From Dicaeum eximium (taxonomy: Eukaryota > Chordata > Aves > Passeriformes > Dicaeidae), in the NCBI GenBank assembly GCA_013396995.1, contig VWZP01005668.1, positions 1,256,806 to 1,320,805 on the forward strand: a stretch of 64,000 nucleotides of DNA, read 5' to 3'. A program made the position numbers and the translations under genes. The notes under the pieces were generated by a model. The model did no database searches. It was not told the DNA's origin and worked only from the letters and a program-made list of their open reading frames with translations. Shown here in pieces: positions 13,501-26,437 of this stretch. The number at the start of each line of letters is the position of its first letter. Position 1 is the first letter of the stretch.

Positions 13501-15732
13501 GAGAAAAGCTTCAAGATTCCATTAACAACAATCAATCAGCTGTTCCTAGAAATAAATTTTTGTTTTATTATATTAGTGAGCCTTAAAGTTCAAAGGAAAA
13601 CCCATCCACAAAAGGTGTCAGTCTTCAAATCTCCATCTGAACCATGAACACGGGAAACCCTCATTCCTAGGTTCTTTTTTACTGTGAGGACACAGTAATG
13701 CCTGTTGCATGGTAGTATCCTGTATACATCAATATAAACTTCTAGCTCTTTAAGCTTCCTGGAAAATCAAAATTGTTCTATAAGTAAGGGAGCGTATTCT
13801 ACTGATTTTTGTTGTTATTGCTTTAATTTCTTGTGCATATTTTGATGCAGAAACTTTTATTTTAATGGGTTTTTGTTCTCTTTTATTCTTTTATTGTATT
13901 TTTAGTCCTTACTTTATTTCACCAGCACTCTAAAGGAGAACAAATCTCTTCAAATGAAAAAAATCATTCTCTGAAGTGCAAAGCAAAAGTTGGAGCTCAC
14001 TATTCATGAACCATAGAGATTTTCCAAGATACCTGCCCCAGCTGACTCCCCTTTTATGCATTAAGCATAGTCCATAAATTCTATTTCAAAGCTAAAATTT
14101 ACAATGGACTCCATTCATAAAACTGTCGTGGTGGGTTTTCCAAGAGCAATTCACACTGATGTGCAGAATGTTTCCAGGCTGAGTGGCTCATACATATCAA
14201 AGCTTTCTCCTTTATGGACAGATGGTCAGCTTGCCATTGGACTGAGGGAAGTGTTACTCAGACATGCCAGACTGCAATGAAACTCGTTCATAAAGACTGG
14301 ACTTTGCTCTTTGCTGCCTGCTCAGAACCCATCTTAACAACGTGACCCAACTCAAATCGAATCCACCCAGCTCCTGCAGGAACAGGAACATTCCATGTCT
14401 GGAAAGGAGCACTTCTCTGGCATGGAGCACAACAGCTCATGAGTGGCAGTTAAGAGAACATGGCAAAGGGAAGAAATTTCTGTCTTACTAAATTTCCTCT
14501 TTGCCATTGTACTAAAAAATATAACTCATTTAATGCCTTTAAAAATGGACATGTCTGACAGATTCGTAGTTGATAAAAATTGCCACAGTTGTGACTCATG
14601 TAGATGTAATTTCTCATTTATTTGTACCATGATCCTTTACATTAAGTAGAGCAGGACATGTATAATGTGTTGACTGGGTAAAGATCATCACATAATGGCA
14701 GCATTCCAATTCTCCTTCTGTACTGAATTTCTTGGGGTTTATTGTTTTATAATTAATTTCCAATCTGTTCCTTGCAACAGTTTTAATGTTCCTTTGTCTT
14801 TTTTTGAGATGAAGAGGTCAAAATTAAAAAAAAAAATCTAGAAACAGAAGATACTATACAATAGTTATAGAAAATACAATTGAAAAAAAGCATGTAATGG
14901 TCTGCATTAGAACCCAAATTTCTACTCATGTAATCACAGTGGAAATACTTGTATAATGTGGTTTAACCAATACTACCAATGTAACTTTAGAAATTCTAAT
15001 GTAGATCAATGTTGTTACTTTTCATCTTCTCTCTGATCAAGTAAAAATAAAGTGCCTGCTTCTTTGGTTCACAACCAGAGCTGACAAAAATCTTGACTTA
15101 AACCATTGTAAATGTACTATGATAAAACCCAGCAGCTTTATAAATTTTTTGGGGTGTTTCTTTTTAGATACAATCTGTAAAGGATATCATTATAGTACTA
15201 TGAGTATTTAGTAAGTATGAGAAATTTAATGAACCATTAACCTGTTTTAAATTATTCCAAAAACTGTCAACTTCCTAAGAATACACTTCAGAATGAGCTT
15301 TAGGAGTCTACTGGGTAGTGTTCACTTGCCATGCCATTGGCATTTGAAAAATACCACCAGGGCCATCCCTTTCTAATGGGAACACTGTCTTATGATGATT
15401 TTTTTTTCCACTTGTGGCTAATAAAATCCCCTTTCCTTGAACACTTCTTGACTTTTTTGTAAAGACTGCAATAAAATCTGTTTTATTTCAGCATATAATA
15501 GACTCCTGTCTCCAATGTCAAATGCAGGTCTTTGAGGAACACAACCTAGACACTATTCATGCTAGAATACTTAATACTCTTATTTACCCTTGTGTTCCCA
15601 ATGCCCCCCCGGAAAACATTTTCCAGATTTTTCTAAAAAGGAATTCTGTTTCTCATGGGAAGGTTTCAGTCCTCACTCTGATGAATAGGGATGCAGGGTT
15701 TTATTTTATATATTAAGCAAATCGGGATCAGT

Positions 15733-15907
15733 ATTCTATTCTATTCTATTCTATTCTATTCTATTCTGTTCTATTCTATTCTATTCTATTCTATTCTATT
15801 CTATTCTATTCTATTCTATTCTATTCTATTCTATTCTATTCTATTCTATTCTATTCCATTCCATTCCATTCCATTCCATTCCATTCCATTCCATTCTATT
15901 CTATTCT
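15733..15907. repeat. ATTCT/ATTCC pentanucleotide microsatellite
   Basis: About 35 copies of a five-base unit form an almost perfect array. Nearly all units are ATTCT, with one GTTCT variant near 15768. A block of about eight ATTCC units lies near the right end (about 15853-15892), followed by a return to ATTCT. Because the unit is not a multiple of three but repeats every 15 bases, all frames stay open for long stretches; the 72-codon open frame with a repeating Tyr-Ser-Ile-Leu-Phe peptide is produced by the repeat and is not a gene. The internal block of a derived unit suggests local expansion of a mutated copy. Confidence 0.97.
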
Positions 15908-16269
15908 GAAAAAACGTAAGAAAATTATAACTCAAATGTCACAGTTATAAATCACAGATTATGTTTTATTTGGAAACACATTTATAGATGGATCAACAAA
16001 ATATCAAAACTATGAATTAATACTAGAGATCTAGAAATCTTTGACTCAATAATCTCAGGATTTCACACAATGATATATCCTAAATTCGTTAGTTATTCTC
16101 AGTTTTTTCTCCTGTAAATGCAATAGAAAGACTAACGGAAAATGACTGTACAGAAGAGGAACTTAAGGAGATATGAGAAGATTGAAAAATAAGAATATTC
16201 AAATATGTTTTTCTACAAGATTTGTTACTAAATATTTAAAGAAAAGTTTTACAAATATTCTATTAAGAG
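15908..16269. other. Gene-free spacer between microsatellite and LTR
   Basis: AT-rich DNA with no recognisable feature. Its last bases run into the 50-bp segment that is repeated after the assembly N. Confidence 0.6.
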
Positions 16270-16319
16270 TTATGATTATTTTGGAGAATAAATTCAGTCC
16301 ACAAAATATAAGGGGTGGT
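16270..16319 (+). repeat. Left copy of 50-bp duplicated flank
   Basis: These 50 bases, beginning TTATGATTATTTTGG and ending AAGGGGTGGT, recur without mismatch at 16882-16931. The left copy sits directly 5' of the LTR start; its last base is shared with the LTR's first T. It is far longer than a retroviral target duplication (4-6 bp), so it is more likely an assembly or haplotype effect than a product of integration. Confidence 0.95.
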
Positions 16320-16880
16320 GTCGCATCCCCAGAGTCGTTCCGCCCCTGGGATGTCGACATGGTTTGATCCACCACATGACACGCCCCTAACACGCCCACT
16401 GTTGCCTAACAACTGCGTGTCAATCATGTTTTCCCCACTCCTTGTTTCTAGCAAGTTCTGTTAGTTCTAAATCCTCATTTGTACCCTCAAATGTCAATCT
16501 TACATTGAACCCTGCTGATTCGTCCTGTCCCTCAGATCCTCCCTCCTTGTTCTACCCTATTGGCTATTCCAGTTCCTTTATATCTCCGAACCTCCAAGGT
16601 TCGGGGGCCATTTTGCTGGTGAGCCTCTTGGTGAGACCATGCTGGTCGAGTCATCTGTGTGAGCCACTGGCCTTCGAGCTTGCTCTCTATCCCCATCCGG
16701 TGTCATTGCGTCTTGCAATAAACCGTGGTATACATAGAAGCAAGCGTCTCCTCGTTTGTTCCACGCTGTGCATTTACCACCTAGCAGTGGTCGCGGGAGC
16801 TGACACCCTCCACTCCGGGGACGCCTGGTGTGTTGAGAGGCAAATACCGAACAGGGACAAAACATCAACTGCTCGTGGTG
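16319..16880 (+). mobile_element. Endogenous retrovirus LTR, truncated at N
   Basis: A GC-richer insert with LTR anatomy in plus orientation. It starts with TGTCGCATCCCC, has a TATA-like TTTATAT at 16577-16583 and a poly(A) signal AATAAA at 16717-16722, giving plausible U3, R and U5 regions. The 3' boundary is uncertain. One reading ends the LTR at GGCA (16842) because CCGAACAGGGAC at 16847-16858 equals the last 12 bases of the tRNA-Lys primer-binding site used by many retroviruses. The usual leading TGG is missing, so this is tentative. If correct, the left contig has entered the provirus interior and the rest was lost at the N. The alternative end is GGGACAAAACA (16864). The 153-codon frame through here (16442-16903) crosses the N and is not a gene. 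I cannot name the ERV family. Confidence 0.8.
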
Positions 16881-16881
16881 N
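16881..16881. other. Single-N assembly join
   Basis: The only ambiguous base in the window. It lies exactly where LTR sequence stops and the second copy of the 5' flank begins, so it is probably a placeholder for a contig join and not one unread base. The true distance across it could be zero or several kilobases. Confidence 0.85.
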
Positions 16882-16931
16882 TTATGATTATTTTGGAGAA
16901 TAAATTCAGTCCACAAAATATAAGGGGTGGT
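16882..16931 (+). repeat. Right copy of 50-bp duplicated flank
   Basis: Identical to 16270-16319 but continuing directly into TTTCAAATCTCC in place of the LTR. It therefore looks like the empty, uninserted site: 5' flank joined to 3' flank with no LTR between them. Confidence 0.95.
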
Positions 16932-19900
16932 TTTCAAATCTCCTTTCTGTGTAAATCAAAATGCAACTTTTAACTACTAATGCCTCAACAATTTTTTAAG
17001 GATGTAAATCCCAGCTGCATTGACATTGGGCCTTTGTCTCTCTCCTAAATTGATGGGATAACTGAATAATGGACTGATTCTCTTTGCCATCACATCTTGC
17101 TTTGATTGTTTTGATAAAAAATGTCTGTTTTAAGAAAAATGTTTGTTTTCTAGTCCATTTACTCTTGATGCCTTTTTATTGATTTATGGGCTTCCTAACT
17201 GAACTTATAGCAAAGACATAGGCTATTTGATCCCATCAAAGCACATAATTATGGCTGTGAAACAAAATATTCTCAAATGAGACAAAACTTCTGTATTCCT
17301 GTTTTACTTGGATCATCTGCTGTCTCCTGAGACCCTAGTAAAAAACCAAAACATTACATTGACCTAAATATCATGGCTATGCATAGGATACATTTTATGT
17401 TCAGCTAAGCTAAACCAATTTCCCTGGCTTAGTTACATACAAAAAACTTGAGGTTTGTCAGTATAATTCAACTGGACAGAGTGGACTTCCTTCCTTAGAT
17501 AAGAGCCTGGACATGTATTTGTCATTATTGCTATTCCACCAGCACTTTGTGATATCACAGAGGCTCTGAGCCTCCTGTGCTAGAGAGCAAAGCCCATTGC
17601 TGGCCATGGGCTACATCCAAGCAGCTGAGCCTTTAATTTTGATGCTAGTAGAATAAATTTATTAAAAATAATTTTTTAAAAGCCCCTAGTAATTAACATA
17701 AGAATAGTATTCAAAGATTAAGGAGTGGAAGATTTTTCAAGTTCGGTGCACTAGGTTAGATCTGTATTTAGGGAACTCCACAGAAATGGAAAGCACTGGC
17801 TCAGCAGATGGCACTATTCCCTCAAAATCAATATATAGCTTTTTCTTGACAGGTATTTTGGGTGTTTAGGTAATAAAAGTCTTATGTTGAAAGTGTACAA
17901 CATTCTTCATACAGTCTCTGTGGTGATTAAAGATACTGTACTTATAGGAAAATACACATAATACTGCCTTGCCAAGTAGACAATAATGTTGAAGAAAGAA
18001 GTATTTTTTTTTCCTTTTTTACTTATTATATTATTTTTTTTTTCTTAATGTTTAGGCATTCCTGCATTTTAGTGGGTGAATTAGATTAAACAGCTGAATT
18101 TGTTGCAAAAATGCCAATTTTTTTTGTTCAACTAAAACTTGATATTTCCATTTTTTGTTATTGGTACTAAAATTTATAAAATCAAATCACTTCTAAAGTC
18201 AGAAATCTTGCACCACCTGGAACGATTTTTTGGAAAAAAAAAATTTTTTTTGAAATACAATTTTAAACCATCTCTACATAAATAATCTCTTGCATTTCTG
18301 AATATGTAACCTTCTAAAAGTTAATACTCACAAAGTGCTTCAAAAACTGAAGTGCCTAAGAGAGTAGGGTGAGTGTTGGTAACTGGTGCAAATATGTGTA
18401 CTTGAATATATCACTGAGAGATTCCAGTTGCTCCAGTACTGCAGACTTTGCTTAGTTCAGCTTTCTTCAGGTACCTAAATTCAGAATTAGTTTGACTTAC
18501 AAATCAAACACTTAGAAGCACCTTTTGTAGACTTCTTTATGATACCATTGCACAGTACTCATTTGCAATATATTTAATTAAACCTTTTCAATATTGAGAA
18601 TCACAATGAACTGCATGAGCTTTGCAATCAGTGTACAATGCAGTATGAAACTGATAAAGAGTGTTAGCTCTATAGCACTCAATTTCATGGGTGCTTTCCA
18701 AACATATAAAAACTTTAAAAATATACCTATTTTTATTTGTAATAACTCTTTTGGGCTAAAATTCAGTGTGTATAATAACCCTTCAGAAGAAAAAAAATGT
18801 TATTAGAATGAAATAATATATAAAATTATTATATTTTTTTTATTAGAATAAAATAATTTATAATTTAACTAGGCAGGTGATTTCAATAGTTAAACTTTTA
18901 TCTAAAGCTTTCAAATTACTCAGGAGAGATTTTACAGAAAATGTTTTCTATAGTCAACATGTTAATGCTGGTTTTTCTAAATAGAATATCCACATATCAC
19001 TAATTAGGTCAGAAGACATTAAAGGTCCTAACTTGGCAGTATATTTCTCTGAAGTGCTTTTAGGAAAATAAAATCACATGATATAATAGGAGCAATATTG
19101 GAATGCTTGATCCCTAAATTGCAGTTGTTTATTTTTCCATCTTGCAATCCAAGCATCCAGGCACTTTAGAGCTTACATGCAGATTTTGCTTGTAAAATAA
19201 ACCGTCACATGTGTAATCTATCACACTAAAAGTGAATGAAGCTTTACGGTAACTTTGAGGGTCTTTTATGGCACAGAGAAAAGCCCACAGCTACCCTGGT
19301 GTTACAGATTGTTAACAGTTGCTATTTGAATTCTTCTTAATGGATAACACCCATTAATTGTTTTGCTTTTCACTGTGCTGCAATCTGATATCGGTAAGAA
19401 TTCCTAAATCTGAGTCAGCTTAAAATCTTTACTAAAATATTAAAGAAGAGAATGAATAATAAAGCATCCAGTGTTTCTAAAAGCCATATGCCCTTATTTT
19501 TTTAATGTCCTAAAGTTCAGGCTATCCCCAGTTTACAATAATATTAACTGCTTGGGTTCAACTTTGCCTTAACTTGTATAAGCAAAGCAAAAAAATAAGG
19601 AGTATCCACACACTAACAAAGGTGATGGTGATTTCAGAAGTGGTTTCAACTTGAAGTCTGAGAAAAGTATGGTCCTATCATTAGAAGTAATTCCTTTGCT
19701 GGCACAGAGCTCCTCAGCCACGGGGTCGGGGCTGGTTCCCAGTGCTGGCCCTGGCAGAGGAGAAAACTGGGCCCAGGCTACATTTCACATCCAATACAGA
19801 ACCTAGAAGCAAGTACAGGTTCAAAAAGCACTTAATGGAGAGCACTTGGTTAAAGCTCAGTACTTCCTATATCCTTCTGCAGTAAGTGGTTCCATACACT

Positions 19901-20693
19901 GTAAGAAAGTAGAACAAAAATGGATATTTTAAAAATCCTATTTCACTGCATTAATTTATATTTACCTGGGGTTTCTAGAAATTGCTGAATGCAGACCACT
20001 GCAAAAGCTCCTGGTTTTTGCAGATTTTTTCAAAATCTCATTGTTTAGTAGTTTTTCTGATATTTCTCAATTTTTTTTTTCAATTAAAAAAAATTACCTT
20101 TGCTTCTACCCATGGTTGATAGAAGAGAACTCTAAGTTATCTCATCTTGTACTGAGGCAATCTATCATTATCACAGGAGTCTCTTCAACAGATTGGATTC
20201 TGTTCAGAATCAGGAAAGATGCAGTTCACAAATTGGGTTTTGGAATTTTGCTATTTCTTCCAAATAGCAAATGAAAACCATTTTTAGAAATGAAAACCAA
20301 TCACAATATGAAACAGGAATAAAAGCATATTTATATGCACAGTGTTTATCTTGTTTTAACTTTTTTTTTTTTTTTTTATTGAACAGCCATAAATGTAACA
20401 TACTTTATTTTTAGGAGCTAGCATATTAAAAAATATGCAATATTCTCTATAAAATATATCTGGTTGAAAGTATATATGGTTAAATTTGCACAAAATAAAT
20501 GCTGTCTCATATTAAAAAGCTAATTTAATTTTACAACTTAGGCCTAGTTTCTTATGAAAAAGAGACAGATATAAATTTTTCCAACTGATGAAGCAATTGA
20601 TCCAGCTATAATTCTAAACATTGACTGTCATTCAGTTCCCATTAATTTTGAAAACTAAACCTTTTTCTCTTTCAGGAATAAAAAGGTAGTTAG

Positions 20694-20775
20694 TTTTTTT
20701 GGTGTTGTTTGTTTGTTTGAGTTTTGGATTTATTTTGGTTTGGTTTGGTTTGTTTTTTTGGGGTTTTGTTTTGTG
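20694..20775. repeat. G/T-rich low-complexity tract
   Basis: Repeated GTTT and GGTTT words (TTTGGTTTGGTTTGG at about 20733-20750) mixed with T runs. It resembles the tract at 6835-6943 and, on the other strand, the A/C-rich tract at 38724-38772. Confidence 0.8.
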
Positions 20776-23700
20776 CCTGCTAGACACCTGCAGTAATCCA
20801 CTTGGTATTTTCAGCAGTAGGCTGCTTAACTTTTCCAATTTTTGAATATGAATATTACAAGAACAGGTAAGTTCTTGGACTGCAAAACGTACCTATACAC
20901 TAAAATTCAGAAAATACCTTAAAACATCGTTAATATTGGTAAAAAATCAGGAGGAAATTGCCCTGATTGAAAATATCTTGTTGAAAACACACACCTCTTT
21001 TTATCACTGTGGACAAAGGTCTTTTGCTAGAGTGCATGCAATTGATGCACTGGTTGTAACAAACAGCATGTGGAATTCCATATGCTGTGCTTCATAAAAC
21101 TTATGCAAACTGCCCCTCTCTAGCAGACAGTGGAAACTCTGTTAGAACCAAACGTGCTGTGAATGGAGCCCAGTGTTGGGAGGCAGTTCAAAGAAACTTT
21201 ATCTAAGCAAATTGGAATGGCTGACTTCCTTGCAGTTTTACAGTAATTATTAGGCATATGCCAAGCTTCTCAGGAAAACTTGTAGGAACTTTGAAATGAG
21301 GTAACACAAATATTGGTCTCCTCTGCTTGGGAAAGTTTAGTAGTACGAAAATATTTTTTTTTTGCGTTGTGAGCCATTCCTTAAAGCCTCTTTGCACATA
21401 ATTACACTTTCCCCATAGGCAGAGGCTTTGAGTATTACTAAATTTAAACACTTTAGATGCCCTATTAACTCAGAAAAAAAGGCTATCAAATATCCATTAT
21501 TAAACATGTTAATAAATCCTATGCAATCATGTACTTCAAAACCTTAATTCCAAGTAAAAGCATAAAAAAATGGCATCAACTGTATAAAGAGAAGAAAAAA
21601 TAAGAAATCCTTTTTTCAGCTGAACTGTGAGCCATAACTGAATTTATATCTAGGTGTTATTTAATAGTTTTATATAATATTTCATGTTCAAATACATTGT
21701 AAGAATTAGAAAATTCCCAAAACAGCTTTGCAAAAAAAAAAAAAATTCAATAGTAATATTTTAACTTCTCTACTGTGGTGATGGGGGAATGGAAATTACT
21801 TATCCAGCCCCACTCAAGGGCAATGGCAAAGCTGTATTTTGAAGTATTGAATCTAATTCTACATTTCATCAACATGATGTAGTCTCTAAAATGAGCATTT
21901 TCTGTATCTGCCTCTCAGCTCCAGCAGGATCCATGAGACATCATCACGTTCAGAGTGCCTGCACATCTTCAGTTCTACAGTTTTCCCTTTATCTCATATG
22001 AATTGGGTATTTCAAACATTTTTGAGCACTGAAAAATAGTTAGACAAATGTATTTAAAAAGCTGTTTCCTAGGCTAAGGCTATGGAAACAAAGATCTCAG
22101 GAGCTCTCCTCATATCTTAATTCAAAACTGTGAGGGGTTTGTGAGTGTGTGAATGAGAGCAGGGGAAAAGGAAGGAAAAAAATGTGACACCTAGTTCCAT
22201 AAATCAGTAACTTAATCCTCCAGTCTAAATAAGAGGAACTCATCTCATCTGTGAATGACTATAGCTGAACACATAAAGTCTGAGTTACAGTAGTTTCCCT
22301 TTGTAGTCTGAAGAGGGAAGTAGGTGGCTTATAATTCAAACATGTCAGGTCAGAAGAATTCCCTTTCTGAACTTATCTTTTTTCTCTCCATTGACCATTT
22401 AATATACACATAATACCTAGCTCAGACATAAGCATCCAACTTCTGCATGCTCAAGTTGATTCCTGGGCAGGTGAAACTCTTCTCAAGCTGCCCATAGGTT
22501 TTTACATAATCTCTCTGCTTCCTGCAGTGAATTGTTCTTCTCTGATAGTCACCCAGCAAATGCTAGCAATAAATCCCTTTTAAATCTGAAATAGTGCCAT
22601 GAAAGAATGATTAATATCTGAAGCAGTTTGTAAACAGACCTCAAGAAGCCATTCTCCTGTAGTCTTCATTATCAGGTACTTCTGACACGAGGATTTTGGT
22701 GGAGGATTCTCTGTATGGTATTGTTGGAAAATGTTGGTTTACCTTCCCTTTTTCACATTAAGAACTCAACCTGAAATGTTTTCCAAATGCACTCCATAGG
22801 ATTTAGATTTATATGACCCTTTCTCCTGATTAAGTAATTCCCGCATGAGTGAACTCAGCATTTCAATATACTCTATTATATTTTCCTTCCTAATGAATTG
22901 TTTGGTTCATGGGAAACCTTTAGTTATAGCTCTACAGAATGTTTTTTGTAATAGAAAACATGAGAAATTATACCATTTTTTTCTATAGTAATATATTTTC
23001 TAATTAAGAAACATACAGTGATGGTAACACCAAGACAGAACCTCTCTGAAGTCAGTAGTATCCATTAATTACTGCATAGAATTTGACCTCAGAGTCCCCA
23101 AAAAAAACCCGAATTTGTAGTGCTAACAAAAAATTTGTAAATCACAATGAGCAAACTCACACTGTTAGGTATGATAGTGCAGCACTCTCTTAACAGTTAC
23201 ATTGTCTTTAATGCAGATGTTCTGACTCCTAGAATTTAATAACAAGTCCAGTTTGGTCTCTGAATTATTCAGGCCTTTTAGCTGTAATGCAGCACAGCCC
23301 TACTGCAAACACACACATCTGATAGTATATAAAAACCATTTTATTAAGTCACATAATGTTTGAAAGCAAGCACACCACTCTCTTTAAGAGCCATGTACCT
23401 GATAATTCATGCAGTCAACATATATGCAACATCTGCTCCTATAAAGATTTAGTACTTCTTCCTTGTAGAATTTTGATCTGATTGTTCTTAAAAGAAGTTA
23501 AAAGCAGAGAAATAGAAAACTGCATAAGTGCAGAAAATAAAAGCATGTGGGTTTTACAAATAACAGATCTTTGCTGGTGCTGGTGAACTTAACACAGACA
23601 GTCTTAATGAGACCAGGCAGACTTACAAAACCAACGTAACCCTTGTACAGAATTCTTATGAAGAAGACAGAAACTCCATGAAGTTTCTCTCTTGATGTAT

Positions 23701-25927
23701 TCTCTAGAGGTTTTCCTGCTTGTGAAAAAAGATTATTTTCCCTCTACCTGTACTTTTGCTTTGCTATAAAAGACAGAATAAAGCCACCTATACACTGTTT
23801 ACTGACAAAGTTTTTGTCACATTCATATGGTTGAAAATGTCTCTGCTGTGTGCCTCCAGAACTCTCTGCTTTCTCTCTGAAGAGGCTGCTTCACAACATG
23901 AAGACAGATACATTCAAAACTATATTGATTTTGAAAGCATCAGTTTGCATGACAAGAGAAGGTGCAAGAGTCAAGAAAGTGGAGTAAATATTTCTTGCCA
24001 GGACTGCTGTTTCGGCATCAATCCTTCCTGAAAAGGATTTCAGAGTAAAGTCAGAATAATAGGTTTTGTAGAACTATTACTACATTCAAGGCACATCTTC
24101 TTAAAATTTTATCATCTCCTTCTATTTCTTCTAATTTTAGATAAAAACTGACGACAAATTTCCTTCCACCGAAGCAAAATTTAAATTGAGTTGCAATGGT
24201 TCCATTTACATCAAGCAATGAACAATCATAAAAACTGAAGACCTGTCCTGGAGTTCATAGCATCACATAAATATTAAGTACTGAATATATGAAACATATT
24301 TTGCAGTGTTGTCTAGATATAAGACTCCTCACAGCCAGAAATTTTCAGACAGTGCAAAACAAGTTTGTTCACTAGAAGAACTGTTAAGGAAAGCCTAACT
24401 CCACAATGCAATCTATCTCAGGTAAGTATTCTTCATTCTGAATTCCATTTCTTCATCACCCCCACCTGACAAGTTTTTTGCAAGACAAGAAAGTCACAAT
24501 AATGGCAGTACACTCGAAGCACCCCTGAGCTCCACATAACCAATATGCAGTATGGCTGCTGATGAAGTGCAATGTCAGCAAATTCATTATCAGTGAATCG
24601 CTAAAAGATAGAATACAACAACCTACAGTGTCGTGAGGACTTGTACAAGTGAAGCCAATTGGATTTGATTCAACCTAGCTCTTATTTTTATCTACTGCTG
24701 TCTACTCAAAAATTTACAGTGGTGTTGCATTTCTCCTTTACCAATGGCACAGTCTCTTGCTATTTAAACATTATCTGCAGTTATTTTGGATAGTACTGCA
24801 GGGATAAGTAGTCTGACATTCAAAGAGAGAACTTAATCAGAATATGTGGACTGAAGATGTCAGAAAGTATTCTAGGAACTCTGAAAAAAGAAAAAGGACA
24901 AATCATTTCTATCTTTCATCCAAAATGCAGCAAATTGAGATCATCAGCTAATGTAAATCAGCAGAACCCCACTGAATTCATTAGAGCTCTTCTGGTTCAC
25001 ATCTGCAGACAATCTGCATAATCATGTTGTCACATGTAATAGTTATATTATGTTCTCATGATTCCTCTTTAGCTCGATAGAAATGGCTTTCCTGTCCACA
25101 AAAATGTTAATGACTTCAGAAAATTCCCATTCCATGTTAAGGCAAGCCTAAGACTAAACTTGTATGTATAATGTCTTGAAGTTTTTTGGTGCAGATGCAA
25201 GTGGCAAATGAAACTGATTTTTGTGGTATTTTCAGACAATCATAATTTTTTTTTTAGTTGAATGAAATATTTTCAACTTCTTGAAGAACAAATTGTTGTG
25301 TTCAGTTATGAACCATTTTAGATTAAAGCAAATGAAAGAAAAGAGTGTGTTTTGTTAAGATATTATGGAGTTATATTCCATATTCTCTGGCAGACAGAAT
25401 GAGGAGAAGGATTCACATGTCCTGTGTACCCTGGGGGAAATCAAGTCATTTTTTAAGATGGGTGATATCCAGCTTAACAAACAGGTTTATATAATTTAAA
25501 ATGGCTTCAGAATTGCATTAATTTCCTCCCTCACTCCCCAAACTCTTTTTAGCAAAAAACAGGAGACATGAATTTTATCTCATAGTCCAAGCTGGATGGA
25601 GACAGCATATGAACACAGAGTTCTTATGTCTGTTGAGGTCACTAAAAACTGGACAATTTTCTCTTAATAAATTATATTTGTTAGTGTATAAGATAATTTA
25701 ATGAGAATTTTAGGTGCCTTGCAGCATTTACGTTTCTGACTACTTATCCTATGCAATATCTACCCTCAAAAGGGAAGGGAATGGCTCAGAAACTCCAGAG
25801 CACACCTTGTCTGTGGTAGAGAGATTCATGTTCAGGTCTCTTTTGCTGTTTTTCTCATAGTTATGGGAATAGCTCAATTAAAAAGCCTTTTAAAGCAAAC
25901 AGACTCACCAAAGTTGTCTGAGTCTTT

Positions 25928-25949
25928 CATCATCATCATCATCATCATC
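25928..25949. repeat. CAT trinucleotide microsatellite
   Basis: Seven uninterrupted CAT units. It is short and ordinary. Confidence 0.95.
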
Positions 25950-26403
25950 TTTGTTGGATAAATATACTTAGGATCTGCTAGCACTTCCATAATTTGGAAT
26001 AGCTATTTCTTACTGTATTGATACTTGTAGCTAAAAGCAGCATTGGCATATCAATACCATTCCTGCCCCACCAGACTGCTTCAAAACCCTCTGCTATTTC
26101 CTACATATTGTTTTAAATCAAAGTCTTGTGCAGTTGGAAATTCTTCAAGGTCTCATATGTTCAACAATAACTGACTGTCCATGTTTTCTTTCTGGCTGCA
26201 AAAGTAATTGCCAAGCCAGGCTGGCAAGATTTCAGATTCTGTCTGCTACCTCTAAAGGATTAACAATCCTCATGCCTGTGCTTTAAGAGACACAGGAAAA
26301 ATTTGCTTCAAAATTTAAAAAATCAGTGAATATTTTATGGCAACTATTAGCCATCTCAGAGCTGTCACTTGATGATCTAAGTAATACTACTGTTCTTTGT
26401 CAG

Positions 26404-26406
<3 letters not shown>

Positions 26407-26434
<28 letters not shown>
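26407..26434. repeat. AT dinucleotide microsatellite
   Basis: Fourteen uninterrupted AT units, long enough to be length-polymorphic. Confidence 0.97.

Positions 26435-26437
<3 letters not shown>

Larger units (their letters stand above)
5669..15732. other. Gene-free AT-rich DNA, 10 kb
   Basis: No exon, RNA gene or recognisable transposon is visible. It holds a G/T-rich low-complexity run (6835-6943), an imperfect tandem array (7490-7560), an A13 tract near 9332, and an A/C-rich run near 8700-8755. A GC-richer patch at about 6955-7330 has complex sequence that could be an old retroelement, but I cannot name a family. Short open frames such as 5929-6168 and 12548-12889 show no protein motif and are probably chance. 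Confidence 0.55.

Noticed and set aside
15691..15909. Open frame encoding a repeating Tyr-Ser-Ile-Leu-Phe peptide
   Set aside because: It is a by-product of the ATTCT microsatellite, whose 15-base period keeps frames open.
16442..16903. 153-codon open frame
   Set aside because: It reads LTR sequence, crosses the N and ends in the duplicated flank; it resembles no retroviral protein that I can identify.
16270..16931. 50-bp repeats as a genuine target-site duplication
   Set aside because: Retroviral integrase makes 4-6 bp duplications; 50 bp fits a contig or haplotype join at the N better.
16578..16937. 119-codon minus-strand open frame
   Set aside because: It crosses the same N and is antisense to the LTR.
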